NCBI GenBank assembly: GCA_002989075.1
Contig: PSQN01000015.1
Coordinates: 1,860,001 to 1,924,000 of the forward strand
Reading direction: 5' to 3'
DNA: 64,000 nucleotides
Source of the DNA: Arthonia radiata
Lineage: Eukaryota > Ascomycota > Arthoniomycetes > Arthoniales > Arthoniaceae
Both the position numbers and the translations under genes were made by a program. This document shows positions 33,248 through 46,780 of the stretch, one piece after another (the first letter of the stretch is position 1; each line of letters opens with the position of its first letter). Below the pieces are notes generated by a model that was given only the letters and a program-made list of their open reading frames with translations, did not search any database and was not told the origin of the DNA.

Positions 33248-35208
33248 TTACACCTCCCCCTTGATCAACTCCGCCGCTCGCTCTCCGATCCCATACGCCA
33301 CCATCTGCGTATGCCCGCTGTGGATGTCCGGCACGATGCTGCAGTCCGCAACCCTCAGACCGGTGACGCCCTTGACCCGCAGCTTCTCGTCCACCACTGC
33401 GCTCGCATCCTCCTTCTTGCCCATCTTGCACGTCCCAACGGGGTGGTAGCCGGTCGTGGCGTTGTTGCGCACCCACTCGATCCAGTCGTCTATAGTCTTG
33501 AATTCTTCACGCGGGTCGTTCGCTGGCCAGACACCTTGGATGATGTCCTTCGTCCCACCGCCGGTCCGAAGGATCTCGTCTGCGTACTCGCACCCCTCGG
33601 CGAGAACGTTGACGTCGATATTCTCGGCGTCAGAGAGATACGCGTGATCAACCTGCGCCTCGTCGTCGAAGGAAGCGTCTTTGGGCAGCACGATACTACC
33701 GCGCGACTGCGGATGCAGCAACATCACCGTGATAGCGAAGACGTGTGAGCGGTCATCAAACGGGTTGCTCTCGCCAGTCGGTTCTCGACCATCTGCATTA
33801 TTGAACAGTTGGACATGCGGCGCCGCCCCGCGAGCCTTCTCAGGCAAGTCGTGTAAGCGATCGTTGAGGTTGGCGTACGCGTACGCGCCGAACGGGGAGA
33901 AGACCATGCCTCCGATGGACATTTTCTCCCACTGCTCCTCGGGGTCTTCGTCGACGGTAAACGGGTGCCAGAGGGCTTTTTGGAGGAACATGTCGTGCTC
34001 TGCCTCGGCCGAAGGGGGGGCTTTGATCTTGTACCAGAGCGAGCAGATGAGATGGTCCTGGAGGTTCTTGCCGACACCGGGTGATGAAGTGACTTGGGTG
34101 ATGCTCGGCGGAATCTGTTCAGGGTGACCGACGCCGGAGCGCTGCAGGAGGAGGGGTGTGTGGTAGGTTCCTGCGGAGAGGATGACCTCTTTGCGCGCAA
34201 CGGCCCTGGTGACGGTTTCATCTGGGGACATGACAAAGACGCCGCGAGCATGCGGTAAGGTTGCAGGTTGGTTTGGGTCGTTGGACAGGAACTTGCTCGC
34301 TGGCGAGAAGCTGACGCGCGTGACTGTCGTCTGGATCCAGACATGGAGGTTGTCGCGCGCGCTGATCAGCAGGCTCCCGTAGTCTCCAGAATCCCGGAGT
34401 CCATGTCTGCTGAGGTAGTGCGACGCGCTCGCGCGCTGGCCCCTGAAGGCGGCGAGAGTTGCAAGACCGCAACCAGTGGGCACCAGGCCAGTGCTGAACA
34501 TGTCTTCACTATAGCCGAGGCCGCTGGTCTTGTAGCTCTCCATGACGCGGTGGGATATTGGCGCCAGCGTCTGAGGCTCCACACGTATCGGGCCAACTTT
34601 ACCGTGAGCAGATCCATCGAGTTGATGATGTTCGTCACTACGGAAAGACTCGGCGCGCTTCATGGAGGCGAACATGCTCTCCCCGTCCCAGCCGGAAATA
34701 TTCCAAGAGTCGAAGTCACTGTGTAGACCACGGATCGCTAGAGTATCGCTCTGCTTTGTGGAGCCGCCGATTACGCGACCGTGCAGGAGGTGGATCTTGC
34801 GACCGTTGAAACCGTGTTGCGGTGTGGTCTCCATAATCACTGAACTCGTGAGGGAATTGATCCTAACATTCGTCAGCTGTGGTGTCGTTTGGAGTAAACG
34901 TCGAAATGTGTTTCATGAGAGTAGTGCTACTTCAGCGACGAGAGTTCGCTCATGAGTATGACAGTGAGAAGAACGTACTCATCTGAATCCTCTGCATTAG
35001 AACGCGAGTCCTCGCCAGCTTCAATGAGCAGAACAGCGACCTCCGGGTCTTCGGCAAGACGCGATGCAAGAGCGCAGCCTGCTGGGCCAGCGCCGACGAC
35101 GATGTAGTCGAAGTCGATCTTGGTAGGCTGTTGGGCCTCCTCGTGGTTCATCATCTCCGTTGCAAGCTCCCTGAAAAAGTCAAGCTGTCGTGAGGGTTGC
35201 CCTTCCAT
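33248..35208 (-). CDS. GMC-family FAD oxidoreductase (choline dehydrogenase-like)
   Basis: Exon 1 35208-34979, intron of 116 nt (GTACGT...TTAG), exon 2 34862-33248; 614 residues, the normal GMC length. Dinucleotide-binding motif [15 protein letters not shown] lies at ~38-52 and the first GMC block is R-V-I-G-G-S-T. The family's sugar/alcohol-site region [19 protein letters not shown] and the C-terminal catalytic pair [11 protein letters not shown] and H-S-G-H-T-Q-M are present, so it should be active. The substrate cannot be read from sequence: primary alcohols, choline or aryl alcohols are the usual range. No signal peptide, hence probably intracellular rather than a secreted glucose or aryl-alcohol oxidase. 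Confidence 0.88.
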
Positions 35209-35657
35209 GTTTGTTGATTTGATGCTGATGTTGGGATTCTTAGAGATGTGGGAGTTGTTCGGGATGTTGAAGAATTGAGTTGAGGTCGATAAAGAAGGGT
35301 CATGAGTTACCAGAGCAACAAGTTGGTTGACTGACGTCTGTTAGATATGTATATCTTGATTGGGAGGACTGAGGTGTCAGCAGCCAAGTGGAGGTTGGCC
35401 AGCTACGTGAGAGGTGCCTGGGAGAGGTGAGTCAACACTTGAGTTTGCTTCTGCAAATGCGACAAGCATATCCAGTAGATTCTGCACACGTGTCACTAGC
35501 ATGAGCGTCTGTGTTAGTAGAATCTCTCCACCTGGCCGAAATGTGGACTGCAAACAATGTGCAAATTAGTGACGATGTTCAATTTCAGTCTGTTCCTGAG
35601 TCCTATATCTTGCGCTTGTCGTATCTTTGACCCTCGTCATGTGAAACCAACCCTATT
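35209..35657. promoter_or_regulatory. Upstream region of the GMC oxidoreductase gene
   Basis: 449 bp between the GMC start and the 3' end of the SGNH gene. No gene; no specific site assigned. Confidence 0.35.
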
Positions 35658-37014
35658 TTACAGCTCCTCTTTCCGTGCACTGCTTTTCATCCTCGCGCTC
35701 GCCACCTTCACCTTGTTTAGTCGCTCCGCGATCAGTCGCGCGATAATCCGATGAGCCTCTTCTCTTGGGTGGAACACTCTTACCCGGCCGATAAGCCAAC
35801 TCGGAAATTTGAGTCCATGCTCGTACTTCGAGCCAGTGGCCATCTGATCCGGGTGAGTCAAGTTCTGCAATCCTTCGATCCATTTGTGCGCCTCCCTAGA
35901 ACACCGTTAGCCCGGCAAATCGACTCACAGCAAATTCGCACACTGACCTCAACCCATCAGGCACATCAGGTAGGCGACCGGCAGGCTCTTTTGCAATGAG
36001 CTCCTTGAAATTCCCAACCTGAGAGTCCCAGAGCTTAGCGAGATTATCCTTGAAGTGTTCCTCGTCCTCTCGCATTGGACCAATCTGATGCTCGTTCCTT
36101 GAGCCGACGTCACCGGCGTAAGGATATTCCCAGAACCAAGTACTGGTACACTTGTCGCTATCACATGGCTCGACATTCTGATTCTCGCAGTATCGATGGC
36201 CGTCCATGTGTCCAGAATCCCAGTCTATGTAGTATACATTGCTGGCGTTGTTCCTAGCAACTGCGATCTTGATGGCGTGGTTCAGTGCATCACACATATC
36301 GTTGAGATCGCGCCGTAGCTCCTGTGTTAGCTTTTGGCGATTACCGAATGGCTCAGGAAGGATAGACCAGGTGACGTCGTTGCATTGTGACGTCTCCGCG
36401 TTGAAGAAGCGCGCGTAGCTAGTCACGAGAAGCTGGAAGTCAGGACCGGCTGTACCCCTGCGGCCGGCAGCGGTGGCAGTTTTGATAACTTTGTCAAGAT
36501 TGTCGACCAGCTTCGGGTCTCTGAGCATCTTCCACGAGACCTTGCGTTGCTCCTCACAGCTACGCCAAGGCAAGATGTCGTATACGCAGTTGCGTACAAG
36601 GTTGATAAAATCGACATCGTCGCCGCCAGCTGTGAGCGTTGCAAAAGAAGGATTGCCGAATGCAGGACGCTGGCCATACTCCCAGTCCCAAGCTGCAATC
36701 TCGTCGAACTGGTAGGCAAGGATGTCGGCGGAAGTAGCCCCTGAGCACGCAGGAAAGTTGAGCATTCGATTTCTGTCGGCACCTAGAGCGGATACTGTTG
36801 GATCGTGTAGCAGTAGTTCTGGGTAGGATGAGGAAAAACGAAGGCATCGGCCCCATCCAAGGTCGAGGCCGGTACCGGTGCCTACAGCATACGAGTCGCC
36901 CAACGCTGTCCATTCGACCACGTTGTCAGTCGGCAGGCTTGCTAACTTATCGCACAAGACATGGCCGCCAACGGCAAGGAGGGGTAGGATATATTGAATA
37001 GTCTCGACACACAT
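35658..37014 (-). CDS. Secreted SGNH/GDSL-type hydrolase, two exons
   Basis: Exon 1 37014-35948 and exon 2 35895-35658 (52-nt intron GTCAGT...TTCTAG) give 434 residues. Without splicing the frame ends at 35896 and loses the catalytic His, so the intron matters. A hydrophobic N-terminus (Q-Y-I-L-P-L-L-A-V-G-G-H-V-L-C) is a probable signal peptide. Block I is T-A-L-G-D-S-Y-A-V-G-T-G (nucleophile Ser), the Gly block is A-C-S-G-A-T-S-A-D, and block III is L-T-A-G-G-D-D-V-D-F. Block III has G-G-D where many members have G-x-N; this Asp form is seen in fungal members. Exon 2 supplies block V V-F-H-P-R-E-E-A-H. The enzyme is probably an extracellular esterase/lipase with unknown substrate. Confidence 0.82.
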
Positions 37015-38008
37015 CTGTAGAATCCAGGCAAGAATAGGGAATGGAGATGAGGCAAAGGTCTGTCTTTTTTAGGGCTCTATCAACAATGCCTTGCACTCGT
37101 GCAATATGAGTTCTTTGTCTTGACGACCGTCACGCGTTCATTGCAGGAAGTCGTGACCGGTCAGACGCTCTTTCTGCCGTCCCGAGCCGTACGCCGCCGG
37201 ATGATACATGTTTTCTACATTTGGAGTGTGCTCACATCCGTGACTATCTATCACGATCATTGAGGAAGACCGAAGAAGCTGATGTGATACTTACCCGACG
37301 CCGTGAGCATGTATATGCCTTACTCCAGCAACTCCTCTGACACGACCTCGATGACGGAACCCTACGCTATACACCAAGCTTCGAATTCAGTATTGCTACC
37401 AACCTGATAGCGATGGAAGTAGCAGCCTGTTCTGCGATCATGGCAGATTCCCGCGGACTCGGGGTCTTCAGGAGTACACCCGCAGGTCCAGTAAAGGAGC
37501 GTAGGTCTGTACCAAGTTCTTTGCACGGGGGTATGCCACTTGTTGGGCATGTGCACTAAAGTCGCACAAAGAGCATATCCGTGGGTGTGCACGAGGTTGC
37601 AAGATTTCTTTGTGTTAGTAGCGTTGAGACGAAGGTACTTTCGTCATAAGGTCCGCCTCGAGCGCCCAGTGTGGCCTGAGTGACGCGACTGACTATATTT
37701 GAGCTGTTAGAGGCATACAGAGCATAAGCTCGAAGAATGATGAGAGTGTTGTGTTGCACTTTATGAGACTCACGCAAATGTTGACATTTCGAGGAGGCTC
37801 CTGCACCCCCAGCTTGAAAACGCTCTGTGCCCAGGGAAGACTAAATATATGAAGCTAGCGTGAATGAACGCTGGTGGCAAGGTATGTGGGTGTGTGGCTG
37901 GATCTTCTTGGATCGCGATTTGTAGCTTAACAACAGCTCGTCCAGCTGCTGTCTCTGTGCATGTATGATGCGTGCGCTCTCTACATGATGGACTTTCTGC
38001 CGAACCCT
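37015..38008. other. Intergenic stretch of 1 kb, no gene seen
   Basis: Contains the SGNH promoter and the 3' flank of the epimerase gene. ORFs are short and lack motifs. Confidence 0.45.
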
Positions 38009-39370
<1,362 letters not shown>

Positions 39371-39728
39371 GTTGAGTGGTAAAGGTAAAGGAACAAAGCT
39401 GCGACCGCTCTTGCTACTCACTCCTGAGAGACAAATATGATCTGTTGTGGGACAAATTCAACATAGCAGAGTCCCTGCATGTGAAACATTGGACTGCCTA
39501 TCGATAAAGAGATGCCATTGGCCAATAGCAACGGTCCGTGCATCAGGTTTCTCCTCAACTTATCGTATGCCGAAATGAGCTACATTTTGATCTCAGCCGC
39601 ATGCCACGAAACTCAAACCAGCACCTCGAGTCCGCGAAATCAGCACTCTCGCTTGCTAGGTCAGGAGTACTTCAGCTGTTCTCAAGATATGGAAGCTTGC
39701 CGTGGCAGATAGTGTAGATTGGAACCGG
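39371..39728. promoter_or_regulatory. Divergent promoter between GAL10 and TYW4
   Basis: 358 bp separating two start codons in opposite directions. No specific factor site assigned. Confidence 0.4.
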
Positions 39729-42700
39729 ATGGTGCTGGCTTCATTAGCGGCAAGCATGACCGCCACGAATGCGAAGAGCGCGCACGCTGCAACCAGCAAA
39801 TCGGCGCGCCTTCAGAAGCAAAAAGAAGACGAGTCAATCATGAACGTCAGTCATGCCTCACACTTTCTACATTTGCGAGGCTGACGTCGCCGCAGACCAA
39901 CAACAGCTGTATTGCCTCAAAGCGGAGCGTGGAGAAGAAGTACCATGGCAAAGACAATGGCTTTCTTCGCCATTTCGTCAAGAAGTTTCAGCGGCGCTCA
40001 CCCCTAATCAATCGAGGCTATTGGCTGCGCATGCGGGCCATTGACCGAGCTGTGCGTTTATTCTTGACGGAGAATGAAGGCAGAAAGACATGCATCTTGA
40101 ACCTGGGATGCGGCTAGTGAGTAAGCGCAACCCCTCGCTCTACGAGCTGGCGACGTAGGGCTTACTGTCCAGTGACACATTGCCTTTCACGTTTCTCTCC
40201 GAACAAGCTCAGCTCTGCAAAGACACCAAGTTCATCGATATAGACTACGCGGCCCTGCTGAAAACGAAGGGCCAAGTCATCCAGGACGCCGAGGTCCTTC
40301 GCAACCTCTGCGGCAAGGTTGATACTAATCCTCAGCCCTCTCACGTGCTCTTCCAGAGCGAGCGGTATCAAGCTATATCGGCTGACTTGCAATCTTCGGG
40401 TGATCTGGACAACCTGAAGCAAGTTCTCGATGCTGACAGAAGGCCGGTTTTGATCATAGCAGAAGTCTCAATGACATACATGGATGCAACAGCCGCGTCA
40501 AATGTCATTAAATGGGCCAATGATCTTGGCGACGGTATGTCGGAAACTGCACCTTGGGCTCGGAGATGTCGCTGATAAAGCTGAAGCGACTTTCGTTTTA
40601 CTTGAACAGTTCCTACCTGATGGCGTATCGAATCCATTCGCTGACACGATGCTCAAGCATTTTGCGAAGTTGAAAAGCCCTTTGAAATCAGCAGTCAAGT
40701 ATCCTGATCTTGACGACCAAGAGAGACGCTTCGTTGACTGTGGTTGGCCGGACGTCAAGGCATGCAGTCTGTGGTCCCTTTGGAATAGTGATGACTTCCT
40801 CAGCGGAGAGGAGCGCCAGAAATTGGAGACTATAGAGCCATTCGACGAGTGGGAAGAGTTTGTATTGTATGCGGCGCACTACTTCTTGCTCACGGCCAAA
40901 AATTGCTCGAAAGCTAGTAATGAGGGCGACAAAGGCGCCAGGCACAGAATGACAGGACGAAGCGTACCGGAGGATGCGCCCACGTCATTATATTACAAAC
41001 GCCTTCCTAATCCTCCCAAGAATCACGGTCGGAGGCGGCTTGGAGCAGCCTTTATGTCGGCACCGGACACAATCTCTCACCATGGCGGCTATGGCCCACA
41101 AGGCCGACGAGAAGACATCGACACGATATTGAACAAGGCTAATAATGTCGATGTGAAGCCAAGGGAAGCAGAACGCCAACAAGGTTTCAAACATGAAACA
41201 TCGTGCCACACAGCGACGCGTCTCAAGTCGGGGCAGCATCTCTTAGTTGGTGGGAGACTTTCACCGGACAAGGCCCTCAGCGAGTGCTATCTCGAGAGTG
41301 GTGGGACGTTTAATCGAGTCGAAGACCTTCCCACTGGCCGATACCGTCACTGCGCAGTTACCTGGGGCGAGGGTGTGATGGTCATTGGTGGTAAGATTAA
41401 TTCAACCACTCTCGCTCAAGATTGGCTGTACTGGGCGCCCTCTGAAGGGTGGTCAACGGTCAGTTTCATTGGCGACGCGCCTCCCGCTCGTTTTGGCGCT
41501 TGCGCTAGTGCTCTCAATGCGAGCTTTACACAAGGTCAAGCAGACCAATGCTCGGCAATCCTTTTCGGTGGCCTTGACACCTGTGGGAAAGTAATAGAAG
41601 ATGCATGGCAGGTAGATCTCATCTTTGAGGTACCTGAAGTTGGTCCAATGGTTCGATGTTGGCAACCATCATTAACGTTTGCCGGGTCTAGGTCAGATGC
41701 TTTCCGACTCGGCGCTCATATGCTGAGTCAACGGGACGAGATTATGATAGTCGGCGGTGTCAGCTCAGCTGGCTGTATTAGCCAGAATCACGAGCTGGTC
41801 CGGTTCAACAAAGACTTCCGCATGACTACATGTCGTCTCACTGACTGTGAAGAGCATTCATCTGCTCGTCCAACGTTGGTAGGTCACCAGACCATATCTG
41901 TTGATACCGACACTTTAGTGATCCATGGTGGAGGTGCCATATGTTTCTCTTTTGGCTCTGTGTGGAACGATGCTGTTTTCACAGTGAGTACGCGATTGGG
42001 GGCTCGTCCTTCGAGCACCTGGGAACTGTCAACTTCGTATAAGCATCGATCGGATGGTGGCTCGTCAGGGGATCCCAGAAATGATCGTGCAGCTCCCAAA
42101 CCAAAAATGATCGACAGGCTAAAATTGAAGAATCCAGCAGATTTCGAAAGCCTTCTGGGAAAGCGAATTCCCGTGATAATCGAGGGGGCTGCAATCGGCA
42201 GCTGTGTAAAGAAGTGGACAAACGACTATCTAATTAATCGCGTTGGTCATGACACTGAGGTCACTGTTCATCAAGCTCGAGATGCTGAGATGAACTTTCT
42301 CGAGAAGAACTTCGAGTATGTCAAGAAGCCATTCGGCGATTTCCTGAGGGCCATCAAAGTCGGCGAGAAGCAATATCTACGTGCACTATCGATGAGAAAG
42401 CCGACCGAAAAACCAACAGAGCTGAAGGAGGACTTCCCTACCATCGCTTCGGACTTCCAGCTACCGCCTGAGCTGGCATTTGTGGCATCTCATACGCACA
42501 GCAGCCCCTTGCGCGTATCAGGGCCGGTGGCAATGTGGTTGCATTACGATGTAAGCCTTTAGAAGCTCCATGCTTACACGGTGCTAACATATGTGTAGGT
42601 CATGTCAAATGTGCTGTGTCAGATTCGAGGAAGAAAGAAGCTTTTTCTATACGAGCCCAAGGACGTGAGCAAACTTCACTTCCCGCCAGGCGCGTCAAGC

Positions 42701-43051
42701 TCTCAACTCAACGTCTGGGACAAGCACACCCAGCAAACCTCGTCCTTGCGACTGGCTCAAGCTTTCGAAGCCGATCTTAATCCTGGCGATATACTATACA
42801 TCCCGTCTTTGTGGGCACACACGGCCTCACCGAATGACGATTTAAGTATCGCCGTTAACGTCTTCTTCAAAGACCTTCAAGATGGGTACGCGGCTGGCAA
42901 AGATGTATATGGCAACAGAGATCTGCAGGCGTATGAAAACGGCCGGAAAGACGTCGAACGGATCATCAAATCGTTCAAGAAGCTGCCTCCTCAATGCGCG
43001 CAATTCTATCTCCAGCGCCTAGCAAACGAGCTAGCTGATGCGGCACCGTAG
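39729..43051 (+). CDS. PPM2: tRNA wybutosine-synthesizing protein 4 (methyltransferase-Kelch-JmjC)
   Basis: TYW4/Ppm2 methylates and methoxycarbonylates the wybutosine side chain at position 37 of tRNA-Phe. Exons 39729-39845, 39896-40116, 40173-40534, 40581-42550 and 42599-43051; introns of 46-56 nt; 1040 residues, the expected size. Part 1 (~45-330) is the leucine-carboxyl-methyltransferase-like domain with [13 protein letters not shown], the SAM loop L-N-L-G-C-G-Y-D-T and L-L-E-Q-F-L-P-D-G. Part 2 (~440-740) is a Kelch propeller (L-L-V-G-G-R, M-V-I-G-G-K, I-M-I-V-G-G-V, L-V-I-H-G-G-G). Part 3 (~860-1040) is JmjC-like, with H-Y-D created across the last intron and W-A-H-T-A giving the second metal His. 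Start: 39729 is the first Met of the frame; Met at 39756 is an alternative. Confidence 0.93.
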
Positions 43052-43084
43052 AGCGTCTAGTAAGGTATGACCCCTGCACGACCC

Positions 43085-44296
43085 CTAATACCCGCTCCTC
43101 TGCAAGTTCCGCACTAGTCTCCAGACAAAGATCAACAGAAAGATAATACGCGCTGCTAACGTTGGCAAGGCCAACTCCAAGACTAGGAGCAAAGCTCCCA
43201 ACTCTCCGGCAGTCAGAATTTCGATATAGATCACGTCGACCATAATATACTGGTTGTGCCACACCTGTGCAAGCGTGTCGTTCGGCGCTTGCGATCGTGG
43301 CTCGGCTTGCGTGTTATCCGCTCCAACAGCTTCAGATACGCCAGCGCTCCGCGAACCATCGCTGTCGCCCTCGTCGTCGCTGTCGATAGGTCCTCTGGCC
43401 AGCACTCGTGCTGGCACATGCAACCATCGTCGATCCAATTCCGCTTGCCGTTCCTCCGCCGTCAATCTGTTGCGCGGGTGCAGTTCCGGGATATCATACA
43501 CTCCAGGCGCAACTTGGATCGCATCCTCTGCCATCCAATCCTCGATCTCCGGCACAGGTGGCGGATATCGCCAGTTGTGGTACGAATTGGCGACAGCCAT
43601 GAACGGTGCGCTGAGAAACTCGCCAAAAGTCCGACCCCGCGGCGACGGAGGCTCTGGGGACGGCAACCGAGGCATAGGCGACAGCGAAGCGTCGTCAAAT
43701 TCTTGGTCGTCTCTTTGCAGTGCTTCAAATCGCTGACGCAAGCCCACCCATTCTGGATCTTCGAAGTTTGAAGCGTCTTCACGTGGTACTGGCTGAACAA
43801 GTGGTGGCGGAATTTCCGACGGGCCTTGTTGTGGAGCCGCCGGCGTGGGTGCTCGCGGCGGGCTGTGTCGTGGAACCGCTGGTGTGGGTGCTCGCGGCGG
43901 GCTGTGACGTGGAACTGCTGGTGTGGGTGTGTGCGGCGAGCCGTACTGTGGAGCCGGTGGATTCGGTGTTCATGGCCCAGCAGGGGTCGGAGCAGGCGGA
44001 GTGGGTGTACGTGAACGGCGCTGCCGCTCTGCAGCGTTTACAGCTGCTACAATACCTGGTGATGGTTGAGGGACACGAACACCTCCGAAGCTTTGCTCAT
44101 GACGGCGTGGCGGCGGTGGTGCTGGAGCAACGGGCGGCGGCACAGGTTGAGGTGGAGGCTGAGGTGGAGGTGGAGGTGCAGGTGCAGGTGCAGGCTGAGG
44201 TGCCGGTGCTGGAGGCTGCGTTCCAGGTTGAAGACCTAGAACGCGCGCCGAGCGTCTCACGCGTTCCGCTGGTGTTGCAAGCTTTTTCTTCGGCAT
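43085..44296 (-). CDS. Proline-rich membrane protein of unknown function
   Basis: Two frame-continuous parts are separated by a TGA at 43972-43970. A 96-nt intron (44041-43946, GTAAAC...CCACAG) removes the stop and keeps frame, giving exons 44296-44042 and 43945-43085 and 371 residues; otherwise the gene carries a nonsense codon. The N-terminus (M-P-K-K-K-L-A-T-P-A-E-R-V-R-R-S) is basic and is followed by long proline stretches including a 13-residue tandem repeat (P-R-H-S-P-P-R-A-P-T-P-A-V). Near the C-terminus a region with W-M-A-E-D-A and an acidic linker precede one or two membrane helices (L-L-L-V-L-E-L-A-L-P-T-L; I-I-F-L-L-I-F-V-W-R-L-V), so it is probably tail-anchored. An upstream in-frame Met at 44359 is possible. 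No family recognised. Convergent with TYW4; 33 bp between stops. Confidence 0.6.
43845..43945. repeat. 39-bp in-frame tandem repeat, about 2.5 copies
   Basis: Units beginning GTGGGTG at 43845, 43884 and 43923 are spaced exactly 39 bp and read on the minus strand as a 13-residue proline-rich repeat inside the preceding gene. The third copy is diverged (GTGTGCGGCG). Confidence 0.8.
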
Positions 44297-46122
44297 ACTG
44301 TCGACGGACAATGACACTTCAATGCGACGAGAAGGTGTTGAGCTACTCGTGCACAGCAATACGAGACACGAAAAAGCGACTGGCGTTTTACAGAACGTCG
44401 CGGATGGTTAAAAAAGCTTCTTTATCTTTCGCCGGATATGCGCGGGGTGTTTGCTGTCTTTGTTGTGTTTGCTCAGTCTCAACTGCAATACACAGACAAT
44501 GCCGATACATTACCAACGCGGCGCGAACGCAGGTTTTCCAGCTTTCCATCCAGCTGCCAACCTTTGAGCTAATTCCATGTGCTCTGCAGGTATGTCAATC
44601 AAGCAGTGACAAACATGAGGCAACAAGTGACTACCCTCAAAATGAACGCGAAGGATGAGAAGCGATGAAGACAAAACAGTGGAAGAGCATTGAGTTTCGC
44701 ATTCGAGACATGGAAAAGCCCTTGATGATACTATAATGCGGATTGGGGTGGGAACTTGCAAGCTGGCTCAGACGAGGTGCTGATGTGCTGCTCTACCCCC
44801 TTGTTACCGTGACCTCGTCGTCATTCCCATCTCAAGCGCTCAGCGTTTTCTCCGCCGTCGGCATCGGCATCGGGTACAAGAAACTCGTGGTATAAGCCGT
44901 CGGTGCAAGCGTTCTGGTCACCTCTAAGGTGCCGAGGGAATTTGTCCGTGTCGTCTGCGGTAAATAGTTGCCGTGTATATAGAGGAAGGGCGTGCCGCTG
45001 ATGGTAGTCGTGTCGGTGCGTATGGTCTCAAGCTTGGCGGATAGGGCGGTAGCGGCGAGCGCTGCGAAGAGTGGAGTGTGGAGACGTATTGCTACGAACC
45101 GGGATGCTGGTGAATATAGGTTGAGTGTGGATGATTGCTTTGAAGGGTCTTTGTGGATGTGATATGCAGGAGGTCTGCGAGGCAGTGAGCGCAGACGTGT
45201 AATGACTGGAATTATAGTCACAGTGGTTCTCGTGTGGTCACACGCGTAGTGCGACAGTTTGGTGGACTGTGAGCTATCTGAAGGCTCGCGACGGCAACCC
45301 ACTCTTTGTCAGCGTCCGGACGACCGTCAATATGCATTCTTCGAGCGGCATGAGAAGCCGACAGGCGGAGCGTGGATAGCACAAGCTACATCTTGAACGC
45401 TGACATTGTGATAAAGTCTGGAGGCGGAATTAATGATATACCAAGCTGGCAACGTAGCCTGTCAACAAGCTCTTGCATCGAACGGAGGAAGGTTGGGGAC
45501 GAAGACTTCCAGACCAACATGCATTCTTGCCAAAGATGCACCCTCTACGCGTCTTGCTCTTCTCAACTCAGTGAACACGTCACTGTACTACACACAGCCG
45601 TTGAAAGTCCCACTAGCGCATTGAGGGTCGCCACAACGGGCAACTATGCTGTGCTCGGGCTCAGGAGATCGTCGCTCCAAAATCACAGATCGTTGGTCGC
45701 ACAAACTCGCCGGAAGTACATTTCCGCACCATCATAGATTTGTCAAGAGCAACACGGCTGAGGAATGATGGAGAGATTGTTTGTGCGTGTCGGGCACGTT
45801 TTTCAAGCCTCCATTCCTCCCGAAGCCTCCAGATACAACACACTGCAAGCCCCAAGCCGCTGTCACCCATATGCACGCTAGAGCACGCTAGAGGGCACTA
45901 GACACGGATAGCTGTTCAAAGGGGCTTGGTGCCAGAGCTTATCAGCAGGGGTCCATCTGGACTCGCGTCGGACCTCGCACAGCTACAGTACTGTCAAGGT
46001 ACGATCGTTGACGATGCAAGACTTGCATTCTTGACGCCTCGAAGCCGCGAAGCAGATACTGTACACGATCCGAACAGACTCTCCATTCCTCGACCACCAT
46101 CGGGAGAAGTTTCAGAATGGGA
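44297..46122. other. 1.8 kb without a supported gene
   Basis: ORFs exist but none is convincing. The best is on the minus strand, 45302-44832, whose second half reads like a signal peptide plus short secreted chain (T-P-L-F-A-A-L-A-A-T-A-L-S-A) but lacks a well-placed Met. The region is flank between gene space and the AT-rich island. Confidence 0.4.
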
Positions 46123-46151
46123 CATCCCGTCCCCTGGCCGGTCGCCCCCAG
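46123..46151. repeat. Left copy of a 29-bp GC-rich inverted repeat flanking the AT island
   Basis: Positions 46123-46151 are the exact reverse complement of 54931-54959 (core CCCTGGCCGGTCGCCCCCAG). The AT-rich sequence starts within about 20 bp of its inner edge. Confidence 0.85.
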
Positions 46152-46780
46152 GTTACCTAAATAGGGATAACAGTATAGAATAATATAGACGCATGCGCAC
46201 AATATATTACTACTAAAACTATCTAAATTATTGTAATTTAGCAACTATCGCTATATATTCGCTCTAATATACTTCTTCTTTATATATACTTATTTTATAG
46301 TATAAATAACTCTATATTAATTATTTTATTTAGCTTTAGTAGCGTTAATACTATATAATGTTTACTAAAAGTTTAGCTAATAATATACGCTAGAAGTAAC
46401 TTATACTCTTTCTTCTATAATTATAATAAGAATAGTAAAGTTAGTTAAATTTATAGTTATAAAGTATTAAAGTATACTCTCTTTCCTCTTTTATTTAATA
46501 TATACTATTCTAGTAAGTTAAAATTATTATTTAGCTTATTATTTACTCTTTCTTTCTTAAAAGTTCTCTTATAATTTTCTTTTAAAAGTCTCTTCTAGTA
46601 GTATAGTAGTACTTATAGCTAAAGCTCTTCTATATCTACTATATATTAATAATAGTAGTATTAAGAAGCTAAGTAAAAAAAGATTTTTAAGGCTTTTAGT
46701 AGATTATTTATATTAAATTATAAAACTATATTTAATTAATAATATTAATTTTTTCTATAAACTTATAGTACTATAGCTAT

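Noticed and set aside
32846-33748. 300-codon + strand ORF antisense to the GMC oxidoreductase
   Set aside because: It is the shadow of the GMC gene, whose own frame carries FAD and catalytic motifs.
46163-46175. TAGGGATAACAG, matching the first 12 bases of the I-SceI homing-endonuclease site
   Set aside because: The remaining bases do not match, and such a partial match in AT-rich DNA is easily due to chance.
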